The notes under the pieces were generated by a model. It ran no database searches. It worked only from the letters and a program-made list of their open reading frames with translations, and was not told the DNA's origin. A stretch of DNA of 64,000 nucleotides from a virus, in the IMG/VR virus record IMGVR_UViG_3300022200_000019, positions 124,001 through 188,000 of that record; one strand, given 5' to 3'. Positions 49,354-57,835 of this stretch are shown piece by piece. The number at the start of each line of letters is the position of its first letter. Position 1 is the stretch's first letter. A program made the translations under genes and the position numbers.

Positions 49354-50174
49354 AAGTATCAGAAATTATTTGCGAAGGCACTGGTATCGACCAGCACATC
49401 GCGCCGGAATTATTGCAACAACAAGTAAATCAAATCATTGATGCTATTAAAGCAGGCGGTTATTTGTTAACGGATGCTGATAAAGCCTTGCTCGATTATG
49501 CACGTAAACAAAAAATCTATCATCCAGATGAAATTGCGAATAACAAATTCCATAAATCAATAATCGCATCTGTTAAGCCGTTGCTAAAAAAAATAGAACA
49601 GCTATGGTCTGAACCACGCGATATAACCAGTGATGTTGAAGCAATTATTGGTGAGCCTATTCTTACCCTTCATCAAAAAATAAAACCATTGCTTGCAAAT
49701 CCTAATAGACAACCAATGGATTATGTTGTGCGAGCAAACTTAACACAATTATTAATTGCTGCTGCATGCCCAAAAAACAATGGCACTTGGGATACCAGCA
49801 CAGCCAAATGCTATTCAAACAATTATCCTTGGATATTAGATCAGGTGAAGGAAAAGTATCGTGCTAAAGACAGAAAACGCCGTGCCAACATGACTCCAGA
49901 TGAAAGAGAAGAGGTTCAGGCTAAAGACAGAGAATATCAGCAACAAAGACGGGATACCATGACTCCAGCTGAAAGAGAAGAGTATTTGGCTTACGACAGA
50001 GAACGGAAACGTAACCGTCTTGCCAACATGTCTCCAGCTGAAAGAGAAGAGTATCGGGCTAAACATAGAGAATATTACCAACAGTGGACGGCTAACATGT
50101 CTCCAGCTAAAAGAGAAGAGTATTTGGCTAAAAAAAGAGAACGGCAACAACGGCGGAAGGCCAAGAAAAAATGA
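49350..50174 (+). CDS. repeat protein with processed-leader motif
   Basis: 274 residues from the ATG at 49350. MKVSEIICEG carries an ICE/G leader. Residues about 20-170 are helical; the C-terminus has four 23-residue repeats around NMTPAEREEYLAKDRE and ends KKRERQQRRKAKKK. The basic repeat array could bind DNA in the head. Start coupled to the previous stop (ATGA). Confidence 0.6.
   Translation: MKVSEIICEGTGIDQHIAPELLQQQVNQIIDAIKAGGYLLTDADKALLDYARKQKIYHPDEIANNKFHKSIIASVKPLLKKIEQLWSEPRDITSDVEAIIGEPILTLHQKIKPLLANPNRQPMDYVVRANLTQLLIAAACPKNNGTWDTSTAKCYSNNYPWILDQVKEKYRAKDRKRRANMTPDEREEVQAKDREYQQQRRDTMTPAEREEYLAYDRERKRNRLANMSPAEREEYRAKHREYYQQWTANMSPAKREEYLAKKRERQQRRKAKKK
49890..50165 (+). repeat. 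four tandem 69-bp coding repeats
   Basis: ATG-ACTCCAG or ATG-TCTCCAG units begin at 49890, 49959, 50028 and 50097, an exact 69-base period, encoding NMTPAEREEY-type 23-residue units. Confidence 0.8.
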
Positions 50175-50374
50175 AAGTATCAGAAATCATCAACGAAGGT
50201 GTAGGACGTATTACGCCGCAAAACCAAACACAGGATGTCGGTCCTGATCAAGTTTCTATTGAAGCAAAGAAATTAGGTTTTAAAGTAGATCGGGATGGTC
50301 GCCCACCACTTTTAAGTTCAAACGCAAAGAAAAACACAAATCCTAACACACTATTCAATCTTGGCATAAATTAA
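50171..50374 (+). CDS. small protein with processed-leader motif
   Basis: 67 residues: MKVSEIINEG leader (INE/G), nearly identical to the previous gene's leader, then a basic body (KKLGFKVDRDGRPPLLSS). Coupled by ATGA. Candidate small internal head protein. Confidence 0.6.
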   Translation: MKVSEIINEGVGRITPQNQTQDVGPDQVSIEAKKLGFKVDRDGRPPLLSSNAKKNTNPNTLFNLGIN

Positions 50375-50377
50375 TAC

Positions 50378-51088
50378 ATGTCAGATGTGATATATTGCTC
50401 CGGAGATTCGTGGACCTACGGCGCCGGTCTTAATAATCTTAACGATTCGTTTTGTTATCAATTGTCTACATTAATAAATGTCGACTGCGTTAATCTAGGC
50501 GTTAATGGCGGTAGTAACAGCGGAATGTTTAACGAAGTATTTAATCGACTCGACAAAATAAACAATAGTAAATACGATCGTGGTTATATTATACTAACAT
50601 TTACCGAAAATGGAAGAGATATACGAGATTTTAAAAATCGCCCATTTGATTACATATCCGCATATAAAGATATGGTTCATAATTATAACTTTTACACCTG
50701 TGTATTGGATGATATTGAATATGAGTGGGAAGTCAAGCTATCTCAACTCAGAGAAAAAATAGATCCAAGGTTTCGTATCATAACAGGATGTAATTTTGCC
50801 AAGCCAAAAAATATAAAACTAGATATTCAAGAGCCATGGATTTCATTATTAGGTTATAATAAGTTAGTGCCAAGACTTACCTGCGTTGAAACAACTAATA
50901 CATTAAATGAAATATTAGGTATTGAATCTTCCGACGACCATAAACTGTGGTTAATTGACCATGGGCAACAACCAATTGATATATATAACTTTTTTGATCA
51001 GTGCTCGTATATGTTAGATCATGATCGAGGGCATCCTAATAAGGTCGGACATCAAATCTGGGCAGAGAGGATACTATGCGAGCTCTAA
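50378..51088 (+). CDS. SGNH hydrolase-like protein
   Basis: 236 residues. YCSGDSWTYGAGL near residue 7 (nucleophile Ser), LGVNGGSNSGM (Gly and Asn blocks) and DRGHPNKVGHQIWAERI at the C-terminus (catalytic Asp and His) match the SGNH family well. Followed by an epimerase-like gene overlapping by 13 bases, which supports a sugar-related role. Confidence 0.75.
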   Translation: MSDVIYCSGDSWTYGAGLNNLNDSFCYQLSTLINVDCVNLGVNGGSNSGMFNEVFNRLDKINNSKYDRGYIILTFTENGRDIRDFKNRPFDYISAYKDMVHNYNFYTCVLDDIEYEWEVKLSQLREKIDPRFRIITGCNFAKPKNIKLDIQEPWISLLGYNKLVPRLTCVETTNTLNEILGIESSDDHKLWLIDHGQQPIDIYNFFDQCSYMLDHDRGHPNKVGHQIWAERILCEL

Positions 51089-51780
51089 TCGGATATACTG
51101 GATTCATCGGCGGAGTATTGCAAGGACAAATTAGATTTGATTTAACATTTAATTCAGTGAATATTAATGATCTTCCAGAACATAACATTGATATACTATA
51201 TTGTGCTGCACCAACTGGCAGTAGAATGTATGCTAGCGAATATCCAGCACAGGACCTAGAAAACACTAACAAATTAATAGAAACATTAGAAAAATCTAAC
51301 ATTAAAAAATTTATTTTAATTGGCACAGTAGATTCAATACATGCATTAAACACGTCATATGGTCGTAACAGAAAAATGTTAGAAGATTTTGTTAAATTTA
51401 AATTTAAAGATTATCATATTGTTAGACTATGTTCATTAATACATTCAGACATTAAAAAAAATGTACTCTATGATTTAAAACATAAAAAATATCTAAATAA
51501 AATTAATAAAGAACAAGTTAACCAATGGTATCCATTGGATCGGTTACATAGCGACATACAAAAAAATATTTCAATGAATATCAGAGAATCAAATTTTGTC
51601 AGTGAACCCATATCAAATTTAGAAATTATTAACAATTTATACCCGGGTCTCGATGTTGGTTATTGTAAAAATACAGAACCATATAATTTAAAGTGTTGCG
51701 ATACTGTAGACTATCTAATAAGTAAAACAGAAATATTTAAAGAAATGGAAAAATATATTGGGCATGCTATTACAAAATAA
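51076..51780 (+). CDS. NAD-dependent epimerase/dehydratase-like protein
   Basis: 234 residues. IGYTGFIGGVL at the N-terminus is the GxxGxxG Rossmann motif of extended SDR enzymes; YCAAPTGS and LIGTVDSIH follow as expected, with TSYGRNRKMLEDF providing the YxxxK pair. Shorter than cellular epimerases (about 300), so it may be a minimal version. Sits between an SGNH hydrolase and a possible glycan enzyme. Confidence 0.65.
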   Translation: MRALIGYTGFIGGVLQGQIRFDLTFNSVNINDLPEHNIDILYCAAPTGSRMYASEYPAQDLENTNKLIETLEKSNIKKFILIGTVDSIHALNTSYGRNRKMLEDFVKFKFKDYHIVRLCSLIHSDIKKNVLYDLKHKKYLNKINKEQVNQWYPLDRLHSDIQKNISMNIRESNFVSEPISNLEIINNLYPGLDVGYCKNTEPYNLKCCDTVDYLISKTEIFKEMEKYIGHAITK

Positions 51781-51787
51781 AGGTGGG

Positions 51788-52852
51788 ATGTTCGAACCGT
51801 TACGGTGGAGTGGGAGCATTCGGGACTTTCCTTATTTTAACGAGTATCCGTGGCTTGAACGTTATAAAACTAAAAACTATTATGTTGGTGCAAGTGCCGC
51901 TTGGGATTTTTTTCAAGATCTACCCATTGGGTTTGACGCATATATCTTTATCCATCATGTAGAGTTATGCGATCCTAAATGGCTCAAACAACAACAAAAA
52001 AGAGTCAATACGCCGTTTTATGTTCTGTTGTCGGGAAATGACTATAACATTAATATTCCAAATACTACTTTTATTCCATATACACATTGGCACTATGATT
52101 TACAAAAAATAGTTGACTGGTGGGGTATACAAAAAACACCCGACCATAAAAAATATAAATTTAGTGCAGTTAATAATAGAATTACACAAGCAAAAGTTTG
52201 GATTACCACTAAGTTATTAATTTCTAGTAGAAATGAATCATTAATAATTAATAATCCAAATTGGATTGAAAGTAAGAATATACATAACTGGGAGCATTGT
52301 GGAAATCCTATTCTAGACGAGTTGACCGATATTTTTTTACAAGAGTTCATCGACTTAGAACTCAAAGACGAGTTTGATAAGGATAAAAATTTTCAAAGGT
52401 ATAATTCTAATCCATGGCAGCCATTATATACAGACACCTCTATACATTTTACAAACGGTAGCCATCATTATAGTTTTATGATGGATGACTATTTTCCATA
52501 CACGTTTCCCGGACCGCATATTGATGAAAAAACATTTAAATGCTTAGTAGCAGGTACTGCATTTATACCAGTTGCGCAATTTGAAATTTATAAATCGTTG
52601 GAAAATTTTGGATTACAGTTTGATTATGGTTTTAACACTGAATGGGATAACGACCCTGGTAACTTGTCAAGATTTGAAAACATTATAAAATTAATTGATT
52701 TGCTAAATGATTACTCAAAAGAAGAACTGTACAGCAAAACAAAAGACATCTCAATTTATAATCAACAATACATATTTGATGGCAAATTCTATAAAAATTG
52801 CGAATTACACAATGAAGAATGCATTGAACAGTTGCATCAACTAATAGCATAA
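51788..52852 (+). CDS. possible glycosyltransferase-like protein
   Basis: 354 residues from the ATG at 51788 (AAAGG upstream; 51764 is an alternative). FPGPHIDEKTFKCLVAGTAF and FGLQFDYGFNTEWDND, then NLSRFENIIKLI resemble the nucleotide-sugar-binding end of some phage glycosyltransferases (EKTxKxLxAGxxF). Confidence is limited since the N-terminal half has no recognisable motif. Context with the epimerase and SGNH proteins fits glycan work. Confidence 0.45.
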   Translation: MFEPLRWSGSIRDFPYFNEYPWLERYKTKNYYVGASAAWDFFQDLPIGFDAYIFIHHVELCDPKWLKQQQKRVNTPFYVLLSGNDYNINIPNTTFIPYTHWHYDLQKIVDWWGIQKTPDHKKYKFSAVNNRITQAKVWITTKLLISSRNESLIINNPNWIESKNIHNWEHCGNPILDELTDIFLQEFIDLELKDEFDKDKNFQRYNSNPWQPLYTDTSIHFTNGSHHYSFMMDDYFPYTFPGPHIDEKTFKCLVAGTAFIPVAQFEIYKSLENFGLQFDYGFNTEWDNDPGNLSRFENIIKLIDLLNDYSKEELYSKTKDISIYNQQYIFDGKFYKNCELHNEECIEQLHQLIA

Positions 52853-52855
52853 ATA
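52849..52855 (+). promoter_or_regulatory. T4-type late promoter motif, 7 nt from the start codon
   Basis: ATAAATA overlapping the preceding stop, ATG at 52863. Confidence 0.55.
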
Positions 52856-52862
52856 CGTCTAT

Positions 52863-55091
52863 ATGAACTTAAATGACATCCTCAACGAAAAAATTAAGAA
52901 AGTACATGGTAAGTGGGCCCTGGTAAGCAAAAGCGATCCGGATAAAGTCTTACAATATTATCATGGCAAAGACCATCCTAGCAAAGAATGGGAAAAGAAA
53001 GTTGAGCGTCGTGTTCATGCATTCTCAGAAGCAGAAAGTTTAGACAAAACCATTGATAGAATGCGTAACTTAGATATCGATGATATCGAACACCTGAAGC
53101 GTTATTCAAACCCACAATTAAAAGATTGGTTAAAACGCTTAACAGCAGCAAATAAAAACAATATTGGTTCAGCACTTAATACATTAGACACTATGGGTCC
53201 TATTGCTAAACCATTTGCTAAGTCATTTGTACAAAAGCAATTTCCAGGCATCGACGATACAGAGTTTGACCAAGCCTGGAAGTTCTGGCAAGAAACTGAT
53301 CCAGCAACTCGTTCAGCAGTTACTAAAGGTGACTTGACTACGCTTGATCCAAGAGACGAACATGGCTTTGTTAAAGAAGCCAATAATGACATAGTAGCGA
53401 ACAGTATCAATGAATACAATACCGACGGCATTGATCCAGGAAACGATGAACTATTTGTGCCTATGGGTCTGCTCAACCGTTTTGAAGATAATGGGTGGTA
53501 TGCATTTGACGGCGGTCGAGATCAAGCGGTGTTAGCCAAACGCAACATACCTTATGTGCTGAAAATTGTAGGTCAAGGATCGCACAACAGAATTGACGCA
53601 GTTCGCCAGTATGTTGATTTCTTTCGTCGCAATCAACATAATCCACATTTTCCCAAAGTGGGTAGTGATAAAACACTAACCTGGGAAGGCAAAAAATACT
53701 ATGCTTACGCTCAAGAAAAACTTATAGATTTACCGGGTGATGCGGTGATGGATTATCTCGAAGATACTATGCAATCATTTGGTCACAGCGGAAAACAGCC
53801 TAACTTTGACAAAATACCCCAGGGGCTGTCAGCAAAGCAAGTTAAAGGTTTAATGAATGCTATTAGTGAGTTGCTTGCATCGGGCATAGGCAATAATCGT
53901 GCGTTTGATTTGGGTAATGTCCTGAATATTATGAAACGAAAAAATGGACAGCTAGTGATTGTTGATCCATTTAGTTCTCACGATCGTTTAGATCCTAGCG
54001 AAGAATACGTGAGCGAAACAGATGATTATGATGCTTGGTTAGAAAAAGCCAAAAAACGTGCAGAAAAGCAAGCAGCAAAAAAACGTGCTGAATTACAGCA
54101 AGTAATGAAGGGCATCGAAACCGATCCAGAAAAACTAGCATTACAAGGTACAATTCAAGCGGCACGCGGTGAGCTTAGTAAGCGTAAGCGTGAAGCATTG
54201 GCTAAGATGGAGCAAATGAAACAAATTTACTCTGAGTTTTCTGATGAAGAATTAGATAAAATTATCGGGCGTTATTCAAAAGGTCCAGGTGCTGGTTCAG
54301 ATTTTGTGGAATGGTTAAAGTCCATTAAACAAGAACGCGAAGACGAGCGGTCTGGTGTTCAACAACGACAGGATGTATTTAGAAGCGTGGCAGGACCCAT
54401 GCAAGGCAAACAAAGCCAAAAGGCTGCACCTGCACAAGGTAAACCATGGACACAGTTAGGTATGACTCGTGATGAATTTAGAAAAATTCTAAACAACCCA
54501 CAACATCCTCGTCATAGAGAAATTAAACAATTACACGATCAGTATAAACAAGTCGACGAAGATTTAACTCGCAGAGATTTCTTAAAAGGTGTCGCAGGCG
54601 GGGCAATGGCGCTAGGGGCTATGAAAGCTGCTAAAGCATTAGGATTAAAAGATCCTACCAGATCCACAGACACTGATGATCAGTACCAGAGATTCACAGG
54701 CGCAAAACCTGCACCATTGTATGCTAAACCAGACCTGGATCCAGAACGTAAATGGAACCGTGTGGGTGTCAATCAACCAGGCGGTCAGTTCAGCATTGTG
54801 CTACACAAAGACTTTGATTTATATTTGTATTTTGTAACACGTGATTTTTCCACATCGCCCTATGCCTACATAGAATTACAGGATGGTGAAAAATATAAAT
54901 TCCGCATTCGTACTCTGAAAAACGATACATTTACCATCGAAGATCCCAGAATGGCAGCAACACTATTGAATTATCAAGGTAAATTCAATCTGTATGTTGG
55001 CGATGACGTGTACACATTTAACATCATGCCCAGTCAGGAATCCAAAGTATTATATCGCTGGTGGAAAGAAGGCACACATCAGGGATTGTGA
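52863..55091 (+). CDS. large protein: processed-leader motif, kinase-like region, internal Tat-like motif
   Basis: 742 residues. MNLNDILNEK shows an LNE leader site. Around residues 210-370 a protein-kinase-like order is visible: YVLKIVG (VAIK-like Lys near 233), YAYAQEKLIDL (hinge), FDLGNVLNIM near 349 (catalytic-loop Asp and Asn) and VIVDPFS near 366 (DFG-like DPF). A long charged coiled region follows (KAKKRAEKQAAKKRAELQ). Residue 569 begins TRRDFLKGVAGGAMALGAM, a twin-arginine-like motif just after VDED, followed by a beta-rich domain of about 140 residues. The C-terminal domain could be released and exported separately; this is inference. Confidence 0.55.
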   Translation: MNLNDILNEKIKKVHGKWALVSKSDPDKVLQYYHGKDHPSKEWEKKVERRVHAFSEAESLDKTIDRMRNLDIDDIEHLKRYSNPQLKDWLKRLTAANKNNIGSALNTLDTMGPIAKPFAKSFVQKQFPGIDDTEFDQAWKFWQETDPATRSAVTKGDLTTLDPRDEHGFVKEANNDIVANSINEYNTDGIDPGNDELFVPMGLLNRFEDNGWYAFDGGRDQAVLAKRNIPYVLKIVGQGSHNRIDAVRQYVDFFRRNQHNPHFPKVGSDKTLTWEGKKYYAYAQEKLIDLPGDAVMDYLEDTMQSFGHSGKQPNFDKIPQGLSAKQVKGLMNAISELLASGIGNNRAFDLGNVLNIMKRKNGQLVIVDPFSSHDRLDPSEEYVSETDDYDAWLEKAKKRAEKQAAKKRAELQQVMKGIETDPEKLALQGTIQAARGELSKRKREALAKMEQMKQIYSEFSDEELDKIIGRYSKGPGAGSDFVEWLKSIKQEREDERSGVQQRQDVFRSVAGPMQGKQSQKAAPAQGKPWTQLGMTRDEFRKILNNPQHPRHREIKQLHDQYKQVDEDLTRRDFLKGVAGGAMALGAMKAAKALGLKDPTRSTDTDDQYQRFTGAKPAPLYAKPDLDPERKWNRVGVNQPGGQFSIVLHKDFDLYLYFVTRDFSTSPYAYIELQDGEKYKFRIRTLKNDTFTIEDPRMAATLLNYQGKFNLYVGDDVYTFNIMPSQESKVLYRWWKEGTHQGL

Positions 55092-55411
55092 CCGTATAGG
55101 TCTTGTGTGGACAACATCTCCCATTTGTCCCATTCAGGACGCCAGTGATATTTGTATTCTCTGACTTTGCGAACCACCGTGGTAGACACATAATCACGGC
55201 AACCGCCAAACGGATCGCAATGTCTGGCTGATTTATCCTCTATGTGATATTGTTCCACAGGAGATTCATAATCTTTGGCACGATACTGATCCTGGCTGGT
55301 CGCCCATTCCCAGATTGCAGTGCTTGCCAGACTGATGCCCAGCGAATCCAGAAATGCTGGAGCCGCTGGACTATACAGACTAATTGTGGCGATCAGAATC
55401 AGCTGGCGCAT
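55079..55411 (-). CDS. small exported protein
   Basis: 110 residues. Signal peptide MRQLILIATISLYSPAAPA, then a Tyr/Trp-rich mature part with two Cys (ARHCDPFGGC) that could form a disulfide. Last gene of a three-gene minus-strand operon; start overlaps the stop of the lipoprotein gene. Confidence 0.65.
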   Translation of the reverse strand: MRQLILIATISLYSPAAPAFLDSLGISLASTAIWEWATSQDQYRAKDYESPVEQYHIEDKSARHCDPFGGCRDYVSTTVVRKVREYKYHWRPEWDKWEMLSTQDLYGHNP

Positions 55412-55980
55412 TAACGACGTTCTAGATCTTCAAATGCACGTGCAGCCGCAGATTCATCTGTGACTGTGATGGATTCAGCCACAGCAACTTTTTCGGAAAT
55501 GCCAAGAGACAGGTTAATGTATGCACGATACATGGTTCCTTCCTTGAACACAGCCTTGTTGACTACACGATAACCGTTCACAGGAACATCTTTAAATTCG
55601 CTGACAGACACAAACTCGTTGGTCTGTGTAGAGTCGCTGGTTACGCTCTTGCGATTATCTGCGGTATACTGCTTAAATTTACCTGAAGTAAGAGCAGATA
55701 CTTTGTCGCCCAGTTTGATCTTAGCACTATGCAATGCTTTCTCCATTGCAAATTCCATGTCATCTGCGAGACCAGTTGCAGCAGCATAGATAATGCTACC
55801 ATCTTCAACACCTGGATCCAGATACCATACAGGTACAATTTCCTTCTTTTCAAGTGGCACAACACCAACAACGTCAACACCGCCGACCTTGTCTTCTGCT
55901 TCCATTCGTGCTACACTGCTGTTAGACGCACAACCGCCCACAAAGGCAGCAGCCATAGCAATTACGATTACCTTTTTCAT
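55411..55980 (-). CDS. lipoprotein, LPP20-like
   Basis: 189 residues. MKKVIVIAMAAAFVGGCASNS is a lipoprotein signal with the lipobox VGGC. IYAAATGLADDMEFAMEKALHSA resembles the core of LPP20-like lipoproteins. The mature protein would be anchored in the outer or inner membrane. Residues after the Cys are Ala-Ser, which favours outer-membrane sorting. Phage lipoproteins sometimes block superinfection, but nothing proves that here. Confidence 0.7.
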   Translation of the reverse strand: MKKVIVIAMAAAFVGGCASNSSVARMEAEDKVGGVDVVGVVPLEKKEIVPVWYLDPGVEDGSIIYAAATGLADDMEFAMEKALHSAKIKLGDKVSALTSGKFKQYTADNRKSVTSDSTQTNEFVSVSEFKDVPVNGYRVVNKAVFKEGTMYRAYINLSLGISEKVAVAESITVTDESAAARAFEDLERR

Positions 55981-56129
55981 TTCTTTGTAACTCCAGTAGA
56001 GTCAATAATTTGAGACTTAACAGAATTATAATCTGCTTCGAGTCCCGCCATTGTGCCCTTGAATGGGTTAATACCTGTAGCACAAACAGCAAGAGCAACG
56101 GCAAGTACTACAATAATCAAAGTTTTCAT
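55977..56129 (-). CDS. small exported or membrane peptide
   Basis: 50 residues: MKTLIIVVLAVALAVCATGI then a short polar part (NPFKGTMAGLEADYNSVKSQ). The hydrophobic start has a Cys at 16 (LAVC), a possible lipobox, or a membrane anchor. First gene of the minus-strand operon; its stop overlaps the lipoprotein start by ATGA. Confidence 0.6.
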   Translation of the reverse strand: MKTLIIVVLAVALAVCATGINPFKGTMAGLEADYNSVKSQIIDSTGVTKK

Positions 56130-56166
56130 AATTAAAATTCATTCCTATATTGCGAAATGTATCTAT

Positions 56167-56194
56167 ATTATACACAATGCTAATCTAATGTCAA
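56167..56194 (-). promoter_or_regulatory. consensus sigma70 promoter of the minus-strand operon
   Basis: Read on the minus strand: TTGACA (56194-56189), 16-base spacer, TATAAT (56172-56167), 37 bases before the ATG at 56129. Confidence 0.85.
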
Positions 56195-56210
56195 CCATTA
56201 ATTTTGTTGC

Positions 56211-56217
56211 ATAAATA
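56211..56217 (+). promoter_or_regulatory. T4-type late promoter motif, 4 nt from the start codon
   Basis: ATAAATA, CAAC, ATG at 56222; divergent from the minus-strand operon. Confidence 0.6.
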
Positions 56218-56221
56218 CAAC

Positions 56222-56491
56222 ATGCGTGCCACAGAATTTTTAACAGAATCTTATCCAACAGTAACAATGAATTACCAGCAGTTTCTCGTTGAAGAACCTG
56301 TAAAAAGTTCATGGATTGAAGATTTATCTTATGTTGAATTCAAAGACGGATCTGGTGGTGTAAACATGACCACAAAGGGTGGCCGCACTTATTTTATCGA
56401 AGACGTACCATACGAAGTCTACGAACGCTGGTTAAAAGCTCTTAGCAAAGGCAAATTCTGGTGGTCAGACATCAAATACTTCTATACTTAA
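56222..56491 (+). CDS. KTSC-domain-like protein with two processed-leader motifs
   Basis: 89 residues from the ATG at 56222. MRATEFLTES has an LTE/S site and FLVEEP a second (LVE) at residue 24. The remainder, WIEDLSYVEFKDGSGGVNMT then GGRTYFIEDVPYEVYERWLKA, matches the KTSC pattern of short proteins (YxxxxxxLxVxFxxGxxYxYxxVPxxVYxxxxxAxSxGxxFNxxI). Own late motif 4 bases upstream, no ribosome site. Confidence 0.65.
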   Translation: MRATEFLTESYPTVTMNYQQFLVEEPVKSSWIEDLSYVEFKDGSGGVNMTTKGGRTYFIEDVPYEVYERWLKALSKGKFWWSDIKYFYT

Positions 56492-56498
56492 TACCCGC

Positions 56499-56505
56499 AT
56501 AAATA
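56499..56505 (+). promoter_or_regulatory. T4-type late promoter motif, 4 nt from the start codon
   Basis: ATAAATA, GTAG, ATG at 56510. Confidence 0.6.
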
Positions 56506-56509
56506 GTAG

Positions 56510-57835
56510 ATGCGAGCAAGAGATTTCATTCTACTAGAATACAAGCACGACGTTACGATGAGAAACTATGGTGAAAAGTTTCGCGATCGCATGCTTGGCG
56601 ATATGACCATTACTGCTAGTACTCAGAGTAAACTAGAAGATGCTAAAGCTAAAGGCATAGGTCCGTCCAGTGATACGTTCACTCCAGGCTATCTAAGAAG
56701 AATCGAACAATCAGATCCAACTCCAAATCGAGAATACACACAGTGGATGGTGCGTAGTTATATTAACCGTGTTGTTAATTATTACGAAGACGTATTATCT
56801 ACACTTGCGGGCTTTGCTGGTATGTTTAACGAGCTTAAAATACATCGTCGTTTACCAGAAAAATATCGCGACATTAATCAAATCAAAACTCGAGAAATCT
56901 TTCGTGATGCTTATCGAGCAGTTGCTGATCGATATGAAGAATTCCGCGACGAACAGCAAGAACAGAAACCACTAAGCAAAGGCCACGCACAAGAAGTCTA
57001 CAACGGACCAGAAGTGAGAATCATCCATCCTGTAGACCAAGCGGCTGCTTGTTACTATGGGCAAGGTACACAGTGGTGTACTGCTAGTACACGCAGCCAA
57101 AATTACTTTAATGATTACAACAACGAAGGTCCGTTATTAATACTAATTCCCAAGAAGCCAGCGCATGAAGGCGAGAAATATCAATTACATGCTGCTAGCG
57201 AACAAGTTATGGACGAGCATGACAGTTCTGTTCCAATGGGTCACGTAGTAAGTAGATTCCCCAATACCAATCTTGGAGAGATTCTAATTAAATTTGATCC
57301 TGAATGGAAAGACTTTGCAGAACTAATGCATCCAGATGATCTTAAACGAATTGTTCGTTTGTATAACCAAAGACTTGTAAACTTTAACAAATGGATCTTG
57401 GATCAATACACCCAAAACAGCTCAATGTCAAAACAGCAACAACAAGAACTAAAAGCTGCTGCGGAACGTGCTGGTTGGCCAAACGCTGGTACATTCACAT
57501 ACGATCAGTTTGCTGAATATCTACGTACTGGATCTATCCATTCTAAGGAACGTTTTATAAGAACACTAGTTGATCTATCTTATGATTTATTAATCCCGCA
57601 TTTAAGAAGCAATGACGCTCTTGAGCAGTTTGACAAGACTCCTAGAGATGTTTTAAATACTCAAGGAATGGTAGGATTAAGCAAAAGAAACTTTGTTCAA
57701 ACATGGACAGTATTATTAAATGACTGGAGAATTCGGTTTAGTGATGAAGATCCAGATTGGGCAACATATGTTGGGCCTACTAACAACAGCATGTATAATA
57801 ACGCAGTAGGGTATACCGATTGGAGTAGCCGATGA
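56510..57835 (+). CDS. WCTA-family paralog 1, processed-leader motif
   Basis: 441 residues. MRARDFILLEYKHDVTMRNY starts with an LLE/Y leader. A shared block around residues 64-85 (RRIEQSDPTPNREYTQWMVR), EVYNGPEVRIIHP, then CYYGQGTQWCTAST with Cys181 and Cys190, YFNDYNNEGPLLILIPKKP, HEGEKYQLH and QVMDEHD. The remaining C-terminal 200 residues are unique to this copy. The signature is one I associate with phage proteins of unknown function. The two Cys are invariant in all four copies here. Confidence 0.65.
   Translation: MRARDFILLEYKHDVTMRNYGEKFRDRMLGDMTITASTQSKLEDAKAKGIGPSSDTFTPGYLRRIEQSDPTPNREYTQWMVRSYINRVVNYYEDVLSTLAGFAGMFNELKIHRRLPEKYRDINQIKTREIFRDAYRAVADRYEEFRDEQQEQKPLSKGHAQEVYNGPEVRIIHPVDQAAACYYGQGTQWCTASTRSQNYFNDYNNEGPLLILIPKKPAHEGEKYQLHAASEQVMDEHDSSVPMGHVVSRFPNTNLGEILIKFDPEWKDFAELMHPDDLKRIVRLYNQRLVNFNKWILDQYTQNSSMSKQQQQELKAAAERAGWPNAGTFTYDQFAEYLRTGSIHSKERFIRTLVDLSYDLLIPHLRSNDALEQFDKTPRDVLNTQGMVGLSKRNFVQTWTVLLNDWRIRFSDEDPDWATYVGPTNNSMYNNAVGYTDWSSR

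Noticed and set aside
49836-50150. Minus-strand frame with repeats (FSFSWRHV)
   Set aside because: It is only the antisense reading of the 69-bp repeats in 49350-50174.
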